The position numbers and the translations under genes were made by a program. From contig CBFFRQ010000013.1 of NCBI GenBank assembly GCA_965644315.1, forward strand, positions 310,001-374,000: a stretch of DNA of 64,000 bases, written 5' to 3'. This document shows, one piece after another, positions 35,295-46,149 of the stretch; the first letter of the stretch is position 1; each line of letters starts with the position of its first letter. Below the pieces are notes generated by a model. It made no database searches. It was not told where the DNA came from and saw nothing but the letters and a program-made list of their open reading frames with translations. This stretch comes from Caecitellus pseudoparvulus (lineage: Eukaryota; Bigyra: Bicosoecida).

Positions 35295-38200
35295 CTACCT
35301 AGGCCAGGGGCTGTGGCGAGTGCTTGTGCTCGTCGGCGTCGCAGGGGCCGGCAAACTTGGCCTGCCACCTTGCGGTGTTGCAGGTGCAGAGCGTTTCTGC
35401 CACTCAAGCGCTGCATCTGCCTGCTGCTCGTAGGGGAGGCCATTTTGCAGAGCTGGAGGCAGCGCCTTCCCATGGTGACTGAGGGCCTCTGACGCTGTCG
35501 CCACGAGCGCTGCGCGTTCGTTGGCTGCCAGCGCAGCGACGTGGTTGGCGTGGGCTTGCAGCTTCGCGAGAGCGGCTGACGAAGCTTGCCGCTCTGCCTG
35601 TGCAGTGGCTTCCCGCTGCGCGGCCAGACTGCGTAGGGAGCTCAACGCCTTGCTCAGCGCCCCCACGTCCTTCTGGTGTGCCGCCTCCGCGGCGGCCAGG
35701 GCGTTGTTCAGCTGCTGGGCTGCGGCCCGCGCCGCTTCGGCTTCTGCGGCCAGCGCATTTGCACGTGACTTGGCCGCAGCCTCCCACGCCTCGCGCTGGT
35801 CAGCGAACAGCGCGGCAGCCTCCGCTTCCTCCGCCTCTGCACGCTGCTTGTGGAAGGCGAGGTCCTTGGCCAGGGAGCTCTCCCGTGCCCTCACCTCCTG
35901 GTCGCGCCGCAGGGTGGCGGCACGCGCGATTGCCAGGGCTTTGCGCAACTGCGCCAGCTCCTTGGCCAGCTCCGCCTCCCGGGCGGCGGCGGCGCGCTCT
36001 GCGGCTTCCTGCTCCCCCCGCAGCGTGCGCACCTTGGCCACTGCTGCCTCCACTTTCTCGTTGGATGTCCGCACAGCTGCTTCGTGCACCTCCGCCTCGC
36101 CGTCTGCCTCCCGCTGCGCCGCGGCAACTCGCTCGCCCACGGACGCAGCCGCCTGCGCAGCGGCATCTGTCCACGCCGTGGCTGCAGACAGGGTTGCGGC
36201 GATGGCGGCTTCGTACTCGCCGTTCAACTTGTCCACGCTGGCAGCCAGCGCCTGCGCCGCTTCGCCTAAGGCGCCGCCTGCCCCGGCACTTGCAGCCTGT
36301 GCCGCCCGCAGTGCCGACGCAAGCGCTTCGTGCTCCCGGGCCAAGCTTGCCTGCAGCTCAGCCGACGCCTCCGCCAGCGCAGGCGATGGTGTCACTGGTG
36401 CTGCTGTGCTTGGCGTGGCCAGGGCGGCTTCCAGGCGCGCCTTGGCGTCGTTTGCCTCCTGCGTGCAGCGCTGCAGTGCACTGACCGCGGCCTGCTCGCT
36501 GGCCTGACTAGCCGAGTGCAGCGCCGAGACGTCGTCGCTGCAGCTATTCGCACGGGCCACCGCGCCCTGTGCTTCCTTGGACGCAGCCGCCACGCTGGCC
36601 ACAGCCGCGTCCCACGCCGTCTGGGCCGCGGCGGCAGCTGCCCCAGCTGGGCTGGTCGCGTGCCGGCCTGCCTCGGCGGCCGCCAGCGCCTGCCGTGTGC
36701 GCTGCAGGTCTGCACGCACCTCTGCCAGCTCGGTGTCTTTGGCAGCGGCAGAGGCCGCCGCACGCTCCCGTGTGGCGGTCAGCTGGCCTTCCAGTGCGCC
36801 AGCCTTGGACCGAGCCGCGGCGGCCTCTGCCTCCAGGCGCGCCGCCTCCGCCGCCGCGCTGGCCCGCAGTGCGCGCAGTTGCTCCAGGGCTGCCGCCTCC
36901 CCCTCGCGCGCCACGGCAGCGGACACCTGTGCCTCTTTCAACTCTGCCGCTGCTGCGCCGCGGACGGACGCCAGCGTGGCTGCCGCCGCCTCCGCCGCCT
37001 CTGCCGCCTCCGCCGCGCTGCGCTTGCTTGCCTCCTCAGCGCGCTTTTGCTGCGCCGCAGCAGCCTCCTGTGCGCGCTCCAGGGCAGAGGCAGCTGCAGC
37101 CACCTTGTTCGTCATGTCTGCGATGGCCTTGGTGGCGGCCGTCGTCGCCGTTGCGGCAGCGGCCTCTGCCTTGCGCTTGGCTTCCAGCGCGGACTGCAGT
37201 GCTTGCGAGGCCTCTGCCGCGGCAGCCTTCCGAGTGTCCTCGGCGGCACAGGCCGCTGCTTTGGCCTCCTTCACGCGTGCTTCAGCCGCCTCTGCTCGCG
37301 ACGTCGCTTCCTGCAGCTGGCTGTGCAGGGCTGCCGTGGCGTGTGCGTGGGCTGCGCGCTGCTGCTCCAGCTCCCGCCGCAGGTTGCCCAGGGTGACTGA
37401 CAGCTCCTCCTCCCGCGCCCGTGCCGCCTGCAAGTCCTTGGACGCCGCCGCAGCGGCCTCCGCAGCAGCTATCTTCAAGGCCTCTGTCCCTGCAGCTGCC
37501 GCCTTGGCAGCCTGAGCCGAGGCGGCAGCGGCCTGTTCCGCGGCAGCCTGCACCTTGGCGGCCTCGGCCTCGGCCGCTGCCACGCGTTCGTCCGCGGCCA
37601 CACGGACGCGCGCAAGGGTAGCTTTCGTCTCCTGCAGTGCTTCCTCTGCAGCTGCTGTGGCGGCTTCCGCGGCTGCTGCGCGGGAGTCAGCCGCCGCGCG
37701 GACAGCGTCAACTTCCGCCCGGGAAATGTCACCCCGGGCGCTGTGTGCAGCGTCCCGCTCAGCCAGCTCTTCCTGCAGGGCTGCGACTTGCTCCAGACGA
37801 TCATCTTCCGATGCTTCCCGGGCTGCGATGGCGTCTGCCAGGCGGCGTTTGAGGGAGGCCACTTCCAGCTCCAAATCCCGCGCCGAGCCGCCTGCTGCGC
37901 GCAGTGCGTCCCGCGACAGCGCCTCCACCTGCCCCCGCAGTCGTGCGCACTCATCCTCCAACGACGCTTCCCGGGTCGCCGCCTGTGTCACGGCTGCTGC
38001 AAGCTGTTTCTCAGCCGCTGCGCGCTCAGCAGCGCCCGTTGCGTCCTTGGCTGCCAGCGTCTCGCGCGCCGCTGCGAGGGCGGCGGACAGGGCCTCCACT
38101 TCAGCGCTGCTGGTGTCGTTGGCGCGCTGCAGGGCCTCGCGAAGGGCCACGAAGTCCTCCATCGTGCCGGCTCGCAAGTCAGACATGGCTGCGTCGCGGG

Positions 38201-39145
38201 ACGCGACGCGTTGCTCCGCCTCCACCACCTCGGCCCGCAGCTGCTGCACTGCACTAGCCCACCGCGCACTCTCCGCCGTCACGGCAGCTGCCACCAGTGC
38301 CTGGGTTTCCTGCGACGCGGAGGCCACTGCGGCCGCAACACGCCCATCTGCACTGCCGACACGGCCCTGCAACGCCGCCTGCAACGCAGAAATGGCGGCG
38401 GCTTGTGACTCCAGCTGGCTCGCGGCGGCAGACTGCGCTGCCTGCGCCGCGTCGCGGTCAAGACAGGCCTGCCGCGCTTCAGCGCGTGCCTGCAGCAGCT
38501 CGGCGGCAGAGGAGGCGGCTGCGTCGCCCCGGGCGCCGCTGTCTGCTTGCGCGTCGGCAAGTGCTTGTTGCAACGCGTGCACTTCTTCCCGCAGGGCGGT
38601 CAGCGCAGCATCCTGACGCGACGCCTCCTGGCGCAGGGAGCGCTGGCTCTCCTCGGCATGCCGGCGGGCAGTCTGGTGGGCGCGGGTCAAGGCTGTGTGT
38701 GGGGGAGGGTCTTGCAGCGGGCCTGGCGCTTGACTCACCTCTGCCTCGTGCGCTGCCCGCTCCCGCTCCGCCTCCACGGCAGCGTGCACTGCGGCGGAGA
38801 CGCCCCGTTCGCCCTGGTCCAGCACCTGTTTCAAAGCCTCATTCTTCTCCTGCAGAGGTGGGAGGGGGAGCGGTGAGAGGGGCACGCGGGCTGGGAGCGT
38901 GCGGAAATTGGTCCCTTGGCGCCCAGTGCAGCCAGTGGCGCCAAAGCGGCGCACAGCGGCAGGGAACACTGCCTCACCTCCAGCTCTTTAATGTAGGCAT
39001 CCTGTGCTTGGACAATCTGCTTTGTCACAGCCAGACGCTCACTCTGCGAGCTAAAGGGTGGCCCTGTGTGATGCAACGGAAGCTGGGCGCGACAGGCAGC
39101 CTGCATTGGACGCACGTCAGTCGCGGGCGTGCTGGGGGCAGCCAT
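35295..39145 (-). CDS. Giant Ala-rich coiled-coil protein
   Basis: Exons 39145-38978, 38849-38739 and 38672-35295 give about 1218 residues. From residue 45 to about 1150 the protein is almost one continuous coiled coil, very rich in Ala, Glu, Arg and Gln (AEAAEARVKEAKAAACAAED, EELAERDAAHSARGD). The tail is Pro-rich (GGRPSLPAPATPTSTSTRHS). Such proteins include golgins, centrosome and basal-body rods, and striated-fibre components; a flagellar or Golgi role is possible but cannot be chosen from sequence. The 66-base intron 38673-38738 (donor GTGAGT, acceptor CACCAG) is in frame without a stop, so the segment may be retained. The extreme N-terminus is uncertain; an in-frame Met also lies at 39202. 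Confidence 0.75.
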
Positions 39146-39400
39146 GGCATGCCAAGTGAACCCACTCAGCACCTTACGGCGACCCTGCTTGGTGTGTGTC
39201 ACGTCCGGGGTGCGGGGTGTGTGCAGTTTTGCTGCACGTGGCGGGGTGTCAAATTCTCATCTGTATGTGGAGTGCATTGCAGGGCACTGCCCAAAACCGG
39301 CCAGGGTCCCACATACCCACCACATTGTGTGACGTGTGGGGCATCAGGTGGCAGCTGTCGCCGGGCTGCATGCGCCAGCTGCCGACATGGGGAAGGGAGC

Positions 39401-40080
39401 TTAAGCGGAGGCCTTCTTGGAGACGGCCTTGGTGCCCTCCTTGAAGCCGTTCTTGAAGCGGCGGGGCAGGGTCTTCTTGAAGCTCATGCGGCCAGTGCCC
39501 TCAGTGCGACGGCGCTTGGACTTGGCGGACCAGTTGAAGCGGCGCATCTTGGCCTGGGGGAAGCCGCAGCTGGAGCACTGCTTCTTCTGGATGTGGAAAG
39601 AGCGCACGCCGCATCGTCGGCACAGAGTGTGCGACTTGTCGTTGCGGGGCCCCTGGCTGGTGGTACCCTTCGTCTGCACAGGAGGGAGGGGCAGAGCAGG
39701 CATGTGAAGCCAGTGTCACTGAGCAGACGCAAGCCAAGCAGCAGGCAGGCAATCCGCGCTGTCAGCGTGTGGGCAGCACAGCACACGCTCAACAAGATAC
39801 AGGTCCATGTCCCTGCCACCAGCGCCAGCACGGGCGTGGCCGAAGGCGTGTCGGGCAGCCGAAAGCGCCGTGGTCGGGCGCAAATTCCGCAGCACCCCCC
39901 CGCCCAGCACTCCCTGCCGCGCGCCGCCTGGGCCACGCAACCCGCCCCACACATGCGTGCAAGATGGGCAGCACATGGACAGCGCACAACGCCAGCCTGG
40001 TCCGCCAGCACCCCGCCGCATCATGCCGTGCTGCAAGCACAAGACACAGGCAGGGTTCATTCGCCGACTGCACGCACCAT
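39401..40080 (-). CDS. RPL37: 60S ribosomal protein L37 (eL37)
   Basis: Exon 2 (39673-39401) encodes [20 protein letters not shown] onward, with the zinc-ribbon cysteines of CRRCG and CSSCG and the basic [12 protein letters not shown] near the end. eL37 proteins begin M-T-K-G-T, so only the start codon is missing from exon 2. It is assigned to 40080-40078, where ATG is followed directly by the donor GTGCGTGCAG, leaving a 404-base intron. The product is 91 residues, normal for the family. It binds rRNA near the exit tunnel. The 18-base element shared with the L18e gene lies 161 bases upstream. The intron contains GCGGAATTT in sense orientation. Confidence 0.95.
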
Positions 40081-40546
40081 CTTGACTGTCCCTGTTTGTG
40101 CCTGCACACAATCTAGCTGCTGCCAGAGCAAGGCTGCAGTTCTGAAAGCACGAACTAGGAGGTGCCCGGTGTCGTCTTGTGAAGTGCAGGCTGCAGAGTG
40201 GTGCTAGAAAGGCGTTTCCTTTGTGGGCGCCGTTTTCGTCGTGCGCGAATGATGCAAAAATGAGTTGCAGACGCGCCGCTCGAGCCCGCCAGCCCCCCTC
40301 CCGCACACTCGACAAGCTGAATCCCGCTCACCGCCCAGAGCTCTACACGCGTCAATTCATCGTACCTGAGGAATGATCCGGGCAGTGCCGCGGCCCCCAA
40401 CCCACTCAATACCCGCTTGCTCGGGCCTGCATTCTTCACGGCACAAGCTGCGAGCAGCAGAATCGTCGTGGCACCAAGGCAAGCCCAGAAGCTGATCGCC
40501 AGCCTGTCATCCAGATCCTAGCGGTGTCTGCATTGATTGCCACACC
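40081..40546. other. Divergent promoter region, L37e and an unknown gene
   Basis: 466 bases between the L37e start (minus) and the start of an unknown plus-strand gene. It holds the second copy of the 18-base ribosomal-protein element and a GCGTTTC at 40211-40217. No other gene was recognised. Confidence 0.5.
40241..40258 (-). promoter_or_regulatory. 18-base element shared by ribosomal protein genes (copy 2)
   Basis: GTGCGCGAATGATGCAAA on the plus strand, identical over 18 bases to the copy upstream of L18e. It lies 161 bases upstream of the L37e start codon in the same orientation. In both copies a short T-rich stretch lies immediately to the left on the plus strand. Coordinated control of ribosomal protein genes is the simplest explanation. 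Confidence 0.65.
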
Positions 40547-42205
40547 ATGGCGTCGAGGTCTCCCGCGGAACGTGCGTTCGTGCCCGCCTCTGTGCCTGTG
40601 CAATGTGGGAGCCACACCCGTCGCGCGCGACACCGCCCACACACCATGGCACTCGCAGCCCCCACGCTGCCTTCCACAGACACGGCACGGGGCAGGGAAG
40701 GGCGGGGCAGCATGGCATCTCGCACCTCCACCATGACCCCTGCAGTGTCCCCCGTGCGCACGCAGGGCGGGGGGGGGGCCCGCCGCCGCGCGCATGTGTC
40801 GCTGGAGCGCCGTGTGAAGGGCTACGCCGCGTGGAAGCGGCGCGCAGACGAAGCCATCGTGCGCCGCGAGATGGAGCGCGCGTCCCCCGTGCGGCAGTCC
40901 CCCCTGGATGACTCCCTCGCCCCCATGCGCCTCCGGTGCCCCGACGAGGGCTACTTCCGCCACGGCGCGCCCCTGGCCCAGCGGGAGGCGGCCGAGGCGG
41001 CTGTGGAGGAGCTCATGGCCACCGTGGCACACTCTGCCGAAGACGCCAACGTCCTGGCCACCTTGGGCGGCACGCTGCGCACGGCGGTGGCGCCGCCTGA
41101 GAGCTTCAAACACGGCGCCGCATCCGTGGGGGATGACGGCGCCTCAGAAGCCATGTCCATCTCTAGCCGGGCATTGGGGGGCAAGGGCACTGCCAGCGCC
41201 ATGGAGAGCCTGCTGGAGGCGGTGGCGCGCGGGGAGGAGGTGCCGGAGGGCATGGGCGGCGTGGGGGCCAGCCGTGGGGAGCGGGTGCAGGTGGGCGGCG
41301 TGGACCTCACGGTGAACATGACGGACAGTGGGCTGGCAGACCTGGGCGGCCTGCACGGGTCGGCCAAGCACGGCCCCGCGGCGTACAAGCGGCGGGTGGC
41401 GCTGAAGGCGGCCGTGGCGCGGGCACTGACCACCCCTGATGGGCGCCCCCCCTGGAACCACGACCCAGTGCCGGACTACGTGAAGCAAGAGCGCGGCAAG
41501 GGCGCGGCGCGTTTCACCGCCGCCATCGACCGCAGCGACAAGTACTTTGACGCCAGTGGGCGCAAGGCGAGGGGGCCCCTGGCATTCCTGCACCCCCCCT
41601 CCCACGCGGGGCGGTACCATCCTCTGCGCAGTGACGCGGTGGCTGTGAGTGAGCCCCGCCTGGGGAGCGTCACGCCACACTCCCGACGCGCCTGGGCGGC
41701 CGGGCAGGACGGCGACCCTGCTGAGGCTGTGGGAGCTGACGCAACGCCGGCGCCGTCCCCAGCGCCGTCCCCGTCACCCTCCAGCACCAAGCTTTTCGCA
41801 GCGGCAGCGCGGCGGGGCAGTGTCATGCCAGCAGCGGGCAGTGCGTTGGGCAAGGCGCTGACAGTTATGGGGCAGGGTGGCGGCGGCATGGAGGCCATTG
41901 AGGAGGAGGGCATGACGGAAGCGCAGTACTATGCTGCGCTGTACAGCAGTGGCGGCGCAGGGGCGCCCTCCCCCACTCAAACACGCCGCCCACCGCCTTC
42001 ATCGCCGGCACCAGCGGCGCCGTCCAAGTCAACGAAGTCCAGTGCTACTGCGGTTTCAGTTTCACCGGCTGCTGTGCCAGCAGCCACGCCACGCCAGCCT
42101 GCATGGGTGGCAACCAAGCTCAGCAAGCTGGCAGCCTCCCGTCGAGCCGTGCGGGCAGCACTGGGTGGCGCGCACCTCCCCCAAGCGTCAACTTCAGACG
42201 TATGA
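40547..42205 (+). CDS. Hypothetical basic, disordered protein
   Basis: A single frame of 552 codons starts MASRSPAERAFVPASVPVQC; Met codons at 40646 and 40712 are alternative starts. Residues about 80-120 (RRRAHVSLERRVKGYAAWKR, then ADEAIVRREMERASPVR) are basic and helical. A middle segment with RPPWNHDPVPDYVKQERGKG and FTAAIDRSDKYFDASGRK looks conserved. The remainder is Ala/Ser/Pro/Gly-rich and probably disordered. Codon use is strongly GC at third positions, as in real genes here. No domain is recognised. It shares its upstream region with L37e. Confidence 0.6.
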   Translation: MASRSPAERAFVPASVPVQCGSHTRRARHRPHTMALAAPTLPSTDTARGREGRGSMASRTSTMTPAVSPVRTQGGGGARRRAHVSLERRVKGYAAWKRRADEAIVRREMERASPVRQSPLDDSLAPMRLRCPDEGYFRHGAPLAQREAAEAAVEELMATVAHSAEDANVLATLGGTLRTAVAPPESFKHGAASVGDDGASEAMSISSRALGGKGTASAMESLLEAVARGEEVPEGMGGVGASRGERVQVGGVDLTVNMTDSGLADLGGLHGSAKHGPAAYKRRVALKAAVARALTTPDGRPPWNHDPVPDYVKQERGKGAARFTAAIDRSDKYFDASGRKARGPLAFLHPPSHAGRYHPLRSDAVAVSEPRLGSVTPHSRRAWAAGQDGDPAEAVGADATPAPSPAPSPSPSSTKLFAAAARRGSVMPAAGSALGKALTVMGQGGGGMEAIEEEGMTEAQYYAALYSSGGAGAPSPTQTRRPPPSSPAPAAPSKSTKSSATAVSVSPAAVPAATPRQPAWVATKLSKLAASRRAVRAALGGAHLPQASTSDV

Positions 42206-42709
42206 TGATAAAAAAGTATGTTCGTGTGTGTTGCAGGGGTGCCCGCCGCTGCGTTGGGGCTGTCTGGGCCTGCACGTTTGTCGGTGCAAGTCAGCTGACA
42301 GGCCAGCTGACTCTGTCCACTTGCTCCCGTGACACGACCAGTCGCGGGAGCACTCTGAGGCTGTGGCGCTGCTGACGAAGGGTGCTGACCACTGCTTGCG
42401 AACGCACGATCCCCCCCCCTCTTGTTCGTGCAAGGGGGGGGGGGGGGTCTTCGCAATGGAAGGCCGAGTGTGTGAAGGGGGGTGCTGTGGAGCTTTCGCT
42501 GCACTTCTCCTTCGAGGCGTGGCAAATCAAGGCTGGTCCAGGCGCAATTTCATTCTCTTCGCGATGAATTCCCAGCGTAGCCTGGACTCCACACCACCTA
42601 CAAGCTTCTTGCTCCTCTCTTGGTCCCCTTGTTTCTGTTCTCAGCCGTGGGAGGCGTGCCCCTGGTCTGCCAGTGTGGTGGGCGTTTCCTCCAGCAGCTC
42701 CTGCACTCC
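42206..42709. other. Spacer upstream of the bHLH-PAS gene
   Basis: About 500 bases between two plus-strand genes, with lower GC content than its surroundings in the first third. It contains the C9/G14 hairpin and a GCGTTTC near 42682. It should hold the bHLH-PAS promoter. No gene was recognised. Confidence 0.45.
42411..42447. repeat. C9/G14 hairpin-forming tract
   Basis: Nine C (42411-42419), a short spacer containing CTTG and CAAG, then fourteen G (42434-42447). The arms can pair to a very stable stem, and the G-run could also form a quadruplex. It lies between two tandem genes. Confidence 0.8.
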
Positions 42710-44512
42710 ATGAGTGATTCCACCGCCACGAAGCGGAGGGCGGTGAGTGACTCGGGGCGTGCCAGCGCAGCAGCATCTGCGTCCACTCACAAAGCGTCTC
42801 GTGCTCGCTTTACAGAGCGGAGGGCCCGTTCAAGCGTGCGTCCTGCGCCGGCACGCGCAGCCTGGGATGGTGTGGCGCTGTGGCGCTGTCTCACACGTGC
42901 CGCTGCCCATCACGCAGGCCTTCCAAACGGGCCGTGCACAACGCCAGCGAGCAGCGCCGGGCCAAGCGCATCAACAGTCAAATTGATGCATTGCGTGACA
43001 CCCTCTCCGTGCGTCGCGGGCGCCGCCTGGCCTTGCCATGCGCCTTGCACTTGTATCTGTGCTGGCTGCATGCCATTCTGCGCCACCGTCGTGCGCTTGC
43101 AACGCACAACCTGCACACCCCTGCGCTGCACTGCTCAGGACGCTGGACTGGATTTCAAGCGGGACAAGGGCTCCGTCCTGGAGGCGGCCGTCATGTACAT
43201 TCACGAGCTGGAGGAGCGGCAGCGTGCGTGCGCGCCATATTCCCCGCACTCACCCCCCTGACTCGCGCACACGTTCGCACACGCCTGCCAACGTCGCGCA
43301 GGGCGAAGCACGGCCTCGGCAGACACAGCCAGCGACACATCTCACCCTGCCAGTGCCCGGGCACCCGAGGAAGAGGGCCATGCGACGTGCATGGCCGAGC
43401 AGCGTGTCGACTACAAAGGCGTGTTTCAGTACTCCGCCATGCCCATGGCGGTGGCCAGCATGGACGGCAGCTTCTTAGATTGCAACCTGGCCTTCTGCGA
43501 CATCACGGGGTACTCCCGTGCGGAAGTGCTGCAGCGCTCTTTTTTCAACTTCACCCCGCCCCAGGAGCTGCAGATGACGTTCAGCATCGTGTCCGAGTTG
43601 ATGGGGCAGGGCGGCAGCGGCACGCGCCCTGCCCACATCACCAAGACCTTCACCAAAAGCTGCAACATGAAGCACGGCACTCGCCGCATGCACGTGAAGA
43701 TGGCAGTGGTGAAGGACAGCGAGGAGGCCCCTGCCTTCTTCACGTGTGCCGTCATGCCTGCGGAAACCGTCACGGGTGGCTTGGCGGTGCGCTCCCTCAG
43801 TGAGGACAGCGGCTCATGTGCGTTCCGCCGCAGTGGCGGCGCGCCTGGCAGCTCCAGCCCCGCCGACACAGACAGCAGCTCAGGCGGTGGCGGTGCTGGC
43901 TCTGCGCAGTCCAGCGCCTCCCGCAGTGGCACGCCAGCGCCCCCCGTAGTGGCGCCGGCTCCCGCCCTGTCAGGCGTCATGTCTGCCTATGCAGCAGGCG
44001 CCGCGTCGCAGCCTCGGCAGGCTGACCAGGGGGAAGGGCCAGCGGCCGTGGCCACCCCTCATCGGGCCGGCCTGCCCAGCACCCGCACACACCTGCCCAG
44101 GTCCAACCCAGCAGTGGCGGATGTGGGCGCCCCCACCACGGCGCCTGCTGGTCTGACGGATGTGGGCGCCGGGGCCGGGCCGCCATACCCGCACTCGACG
44201 CACGGAGGGCGAAGTCCGGCGCACCCCCTCGACCAACTCATTGCACATGGGTACGTGGCGGAGGGCAGGGGGGGGCACGGTGGGGGCCTGCCCCCCCCCG
44301 CCCTGCACCCGTGTGGGGGGGGGGGTGTCATCCCCCCCAGTGTCGGGTCCGCGGAGCCCCTCCACGCCCTCGCATCCAAGCCGTACGTGCCAGGTGTGGG
44401 GGCACAGTCCAGCTTCACGCAGGGCACCTTTGACGGGCTCTTCTCCGGCATGGGGGGCGACAGCTTGTTCGGGGGGGAGGAGGGCGACAGCTGGGCCGGA
44501 CCAGGCAAGTAG
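42710..44512 (+). CDS. bHLH-PAS transcription factor
   Basis: Five exons (42710-42742, 42816-42835, 42918-43008, 43139-43223, 43302-44512) join in frame to 479 residues. The basic region RAVHNASEQRRAKRINSQID has the His, Glu and Arg spacing of E-box (CACGTG) binders. Helix 2 follows in exon 4 (DKGSVLEAAVMYIHELEER). A PAS domain occupies about residues 115-230 (VFQYSAMPMAVASMDGSFLD, ITGYSRAEVLQRSFFNF). The C-terminal half is Gly/Pro/Ser-rich with two G-run/C-run hairpin insertions near 44268-44340. bHLH-PAS fusion is well known in animals and has been described in diatoms, where one member acts in the daily clock. Light, redox or clock sensing through PAS is a guess. Confidence 0.9.
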
Positions 44513-44781
44513 CCAGCCACCCCGTTTGGTGGCAGCGTGCTGGCAGGGGGGGCCCCCGTCACTCGTGTGCACGGGGGCATTGCTGCAGTACATGTATAAT
44601 GCATGGCAGACTGTCTGTGCCTGGCCCCTGCACCGCCTTCGCCGTGAGCGTGCCTGTGCGGTTAAATCGGCGTTTCCACGCTTCGCCTGACACGCTCGGC
44701 ACAGCGCCGCCCTTTGCGGGAGGCAGCGAGGGACACAGGGCACTGCCAGCGGCCAGTGGCAGGCGACTGGGCGTCCCTGCC

Positions 44782-46082
44782 ATGGCGGCCAGCGAGAGGA
44801 AGACCCGCATTGCGTGTGCGAAGAAGGAGTTGCAGGCCTTGAAAGCTCAGCTGCAGGCCCTCGTGGCGTCTAGGTCTACCACAAACCTCGCCAAGGCGGC
44901 AGCCAGTGCCGGCGTGTCGAAGGAAGGCCTCCCACGCCTGCACGACCGGAAGCGGCTATTCGGACACTATGGCAAGGTGTACGCCATGTCATGGGCCGGC
45001 AACTCCAAGCACATGGTGTCTGCTAGGTGCGTTTCTGCCGGCCGCCGCGACCGCAGCGTGCCAGCAGGCGCAGGCACTTTCCACCGCCCAGGCGTCGCCT
45101 GGCAGCGTAAGGAGGCTGCCAGCACACTGTGCTCCGTTGTGCCTCGCCTGTGCACAGTCAGGATGGCAAGCTCATGGTGTGGAATGCTGAGCTGCAGGCG
45201 CGAACGACAGGTGGGTGCATCAGCTGGCCCCGCAACGCGGGCAACCGAGGAGGCTGGCGTGCCCCGCTGGGCAGCAAAGCGCGACACGGCCCGCTCCCCA
45301 CCCCGCCCCCTCCTACAGCCATCCATCTGAAGTCCGCCTGGGTCATGACGTGTGACTTCGAGACGCGGGAAAGCAACGTCGTGGCGGCGGGCGGCCTGGA
45401 CAACGTCTGCACGCTGTATTCGGTGTCCGCCGCCCAGGCCGGCGACGACAAGCCCCTGCAGGAGCTGGCGCACCACGACGGCTACCTGGCCAGCTGCAAG
45501 TTTGTGGGGGGCAAGGGCATGCTGACGGCGTCGGGGGACTCCACCTGCGCCCTGTGGGATCTGGACCGCTCCGCGCCGACACAGGTGATGGCGGACCACG
45601 ACGGGGACGTCATGGCCCTGGCCGTGAGCCCCACGGCGCCCTCCGTCTTCGTCTCGGGCTCCTGCGACGCCACGGCCAAGGTGTGGGACCTGCGCAGTGG
45701 CCGTGCCGAGCACACCTTCACCGGGCACGAGAGCGACATCAACACGGTGGCCTTCCTGTCCAGCGGCACGGCCTTCGGCACCGGCTCCGACGACGCCACG
45801 GCCAAGGTGTGGGACCTGCGTGCGCTGGGCCCCGTGGCCAGTTTCGGGGACGAGGCGGTGCTGGCGTCCGTCATCTCCATGGACTTCTCCGCGTCGGGAC
45901 GCCTGCTGTTCGCGGGCAACGACAACTCGGGCTGCGTCGTGTGGGACACGCTGGGCAGCACGACGGCGCCCCTGGACACCCTCACCTGCCACACCAACAG
46001 GGTGTCGGCAGTGCAGGTGGCGCCGTCGGGGCAGGCCCTGGCCACCGCCTCCTGGGACACCACCCTCATCGTGTACGCGTAG
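44782..46082 (+). CDS. Heterotrimeric G-protein beta subunit
   Basis: Exons 44782-45026, 45158-45210 and 45319-46082 join to 353 residues. An N-terminal helix (KKELQALKAQLQALVASRST), which would form the coiled coil with G-gamma, is followed by seven WD repeats. The first contains the G-beta hallmark LFGHYGKVYAMSWAG with SASQDGKLMVWNAELQ. Later repeats include FTGHESDINTVAFLSSGTAF and ATAKVWDLRALGPVASF. The length matches canonical G-beta (340-377 residues). It binds G-gamma and G-alpha and passes receptor signals at the plasma membrane. Presence of the gene implies that G-alpha and G-gamma occur elsewhere in the genome. Donors are GTGCGT and GTGGGT. Confidence 0.95.
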
Positions 46083-46149
46083 CGGGCGGGGCGGCGTCCC
46101 CTGCCCCCATCTTTGTGCATTTAATCCATCCACAGTCGTCGGCGGGCCG

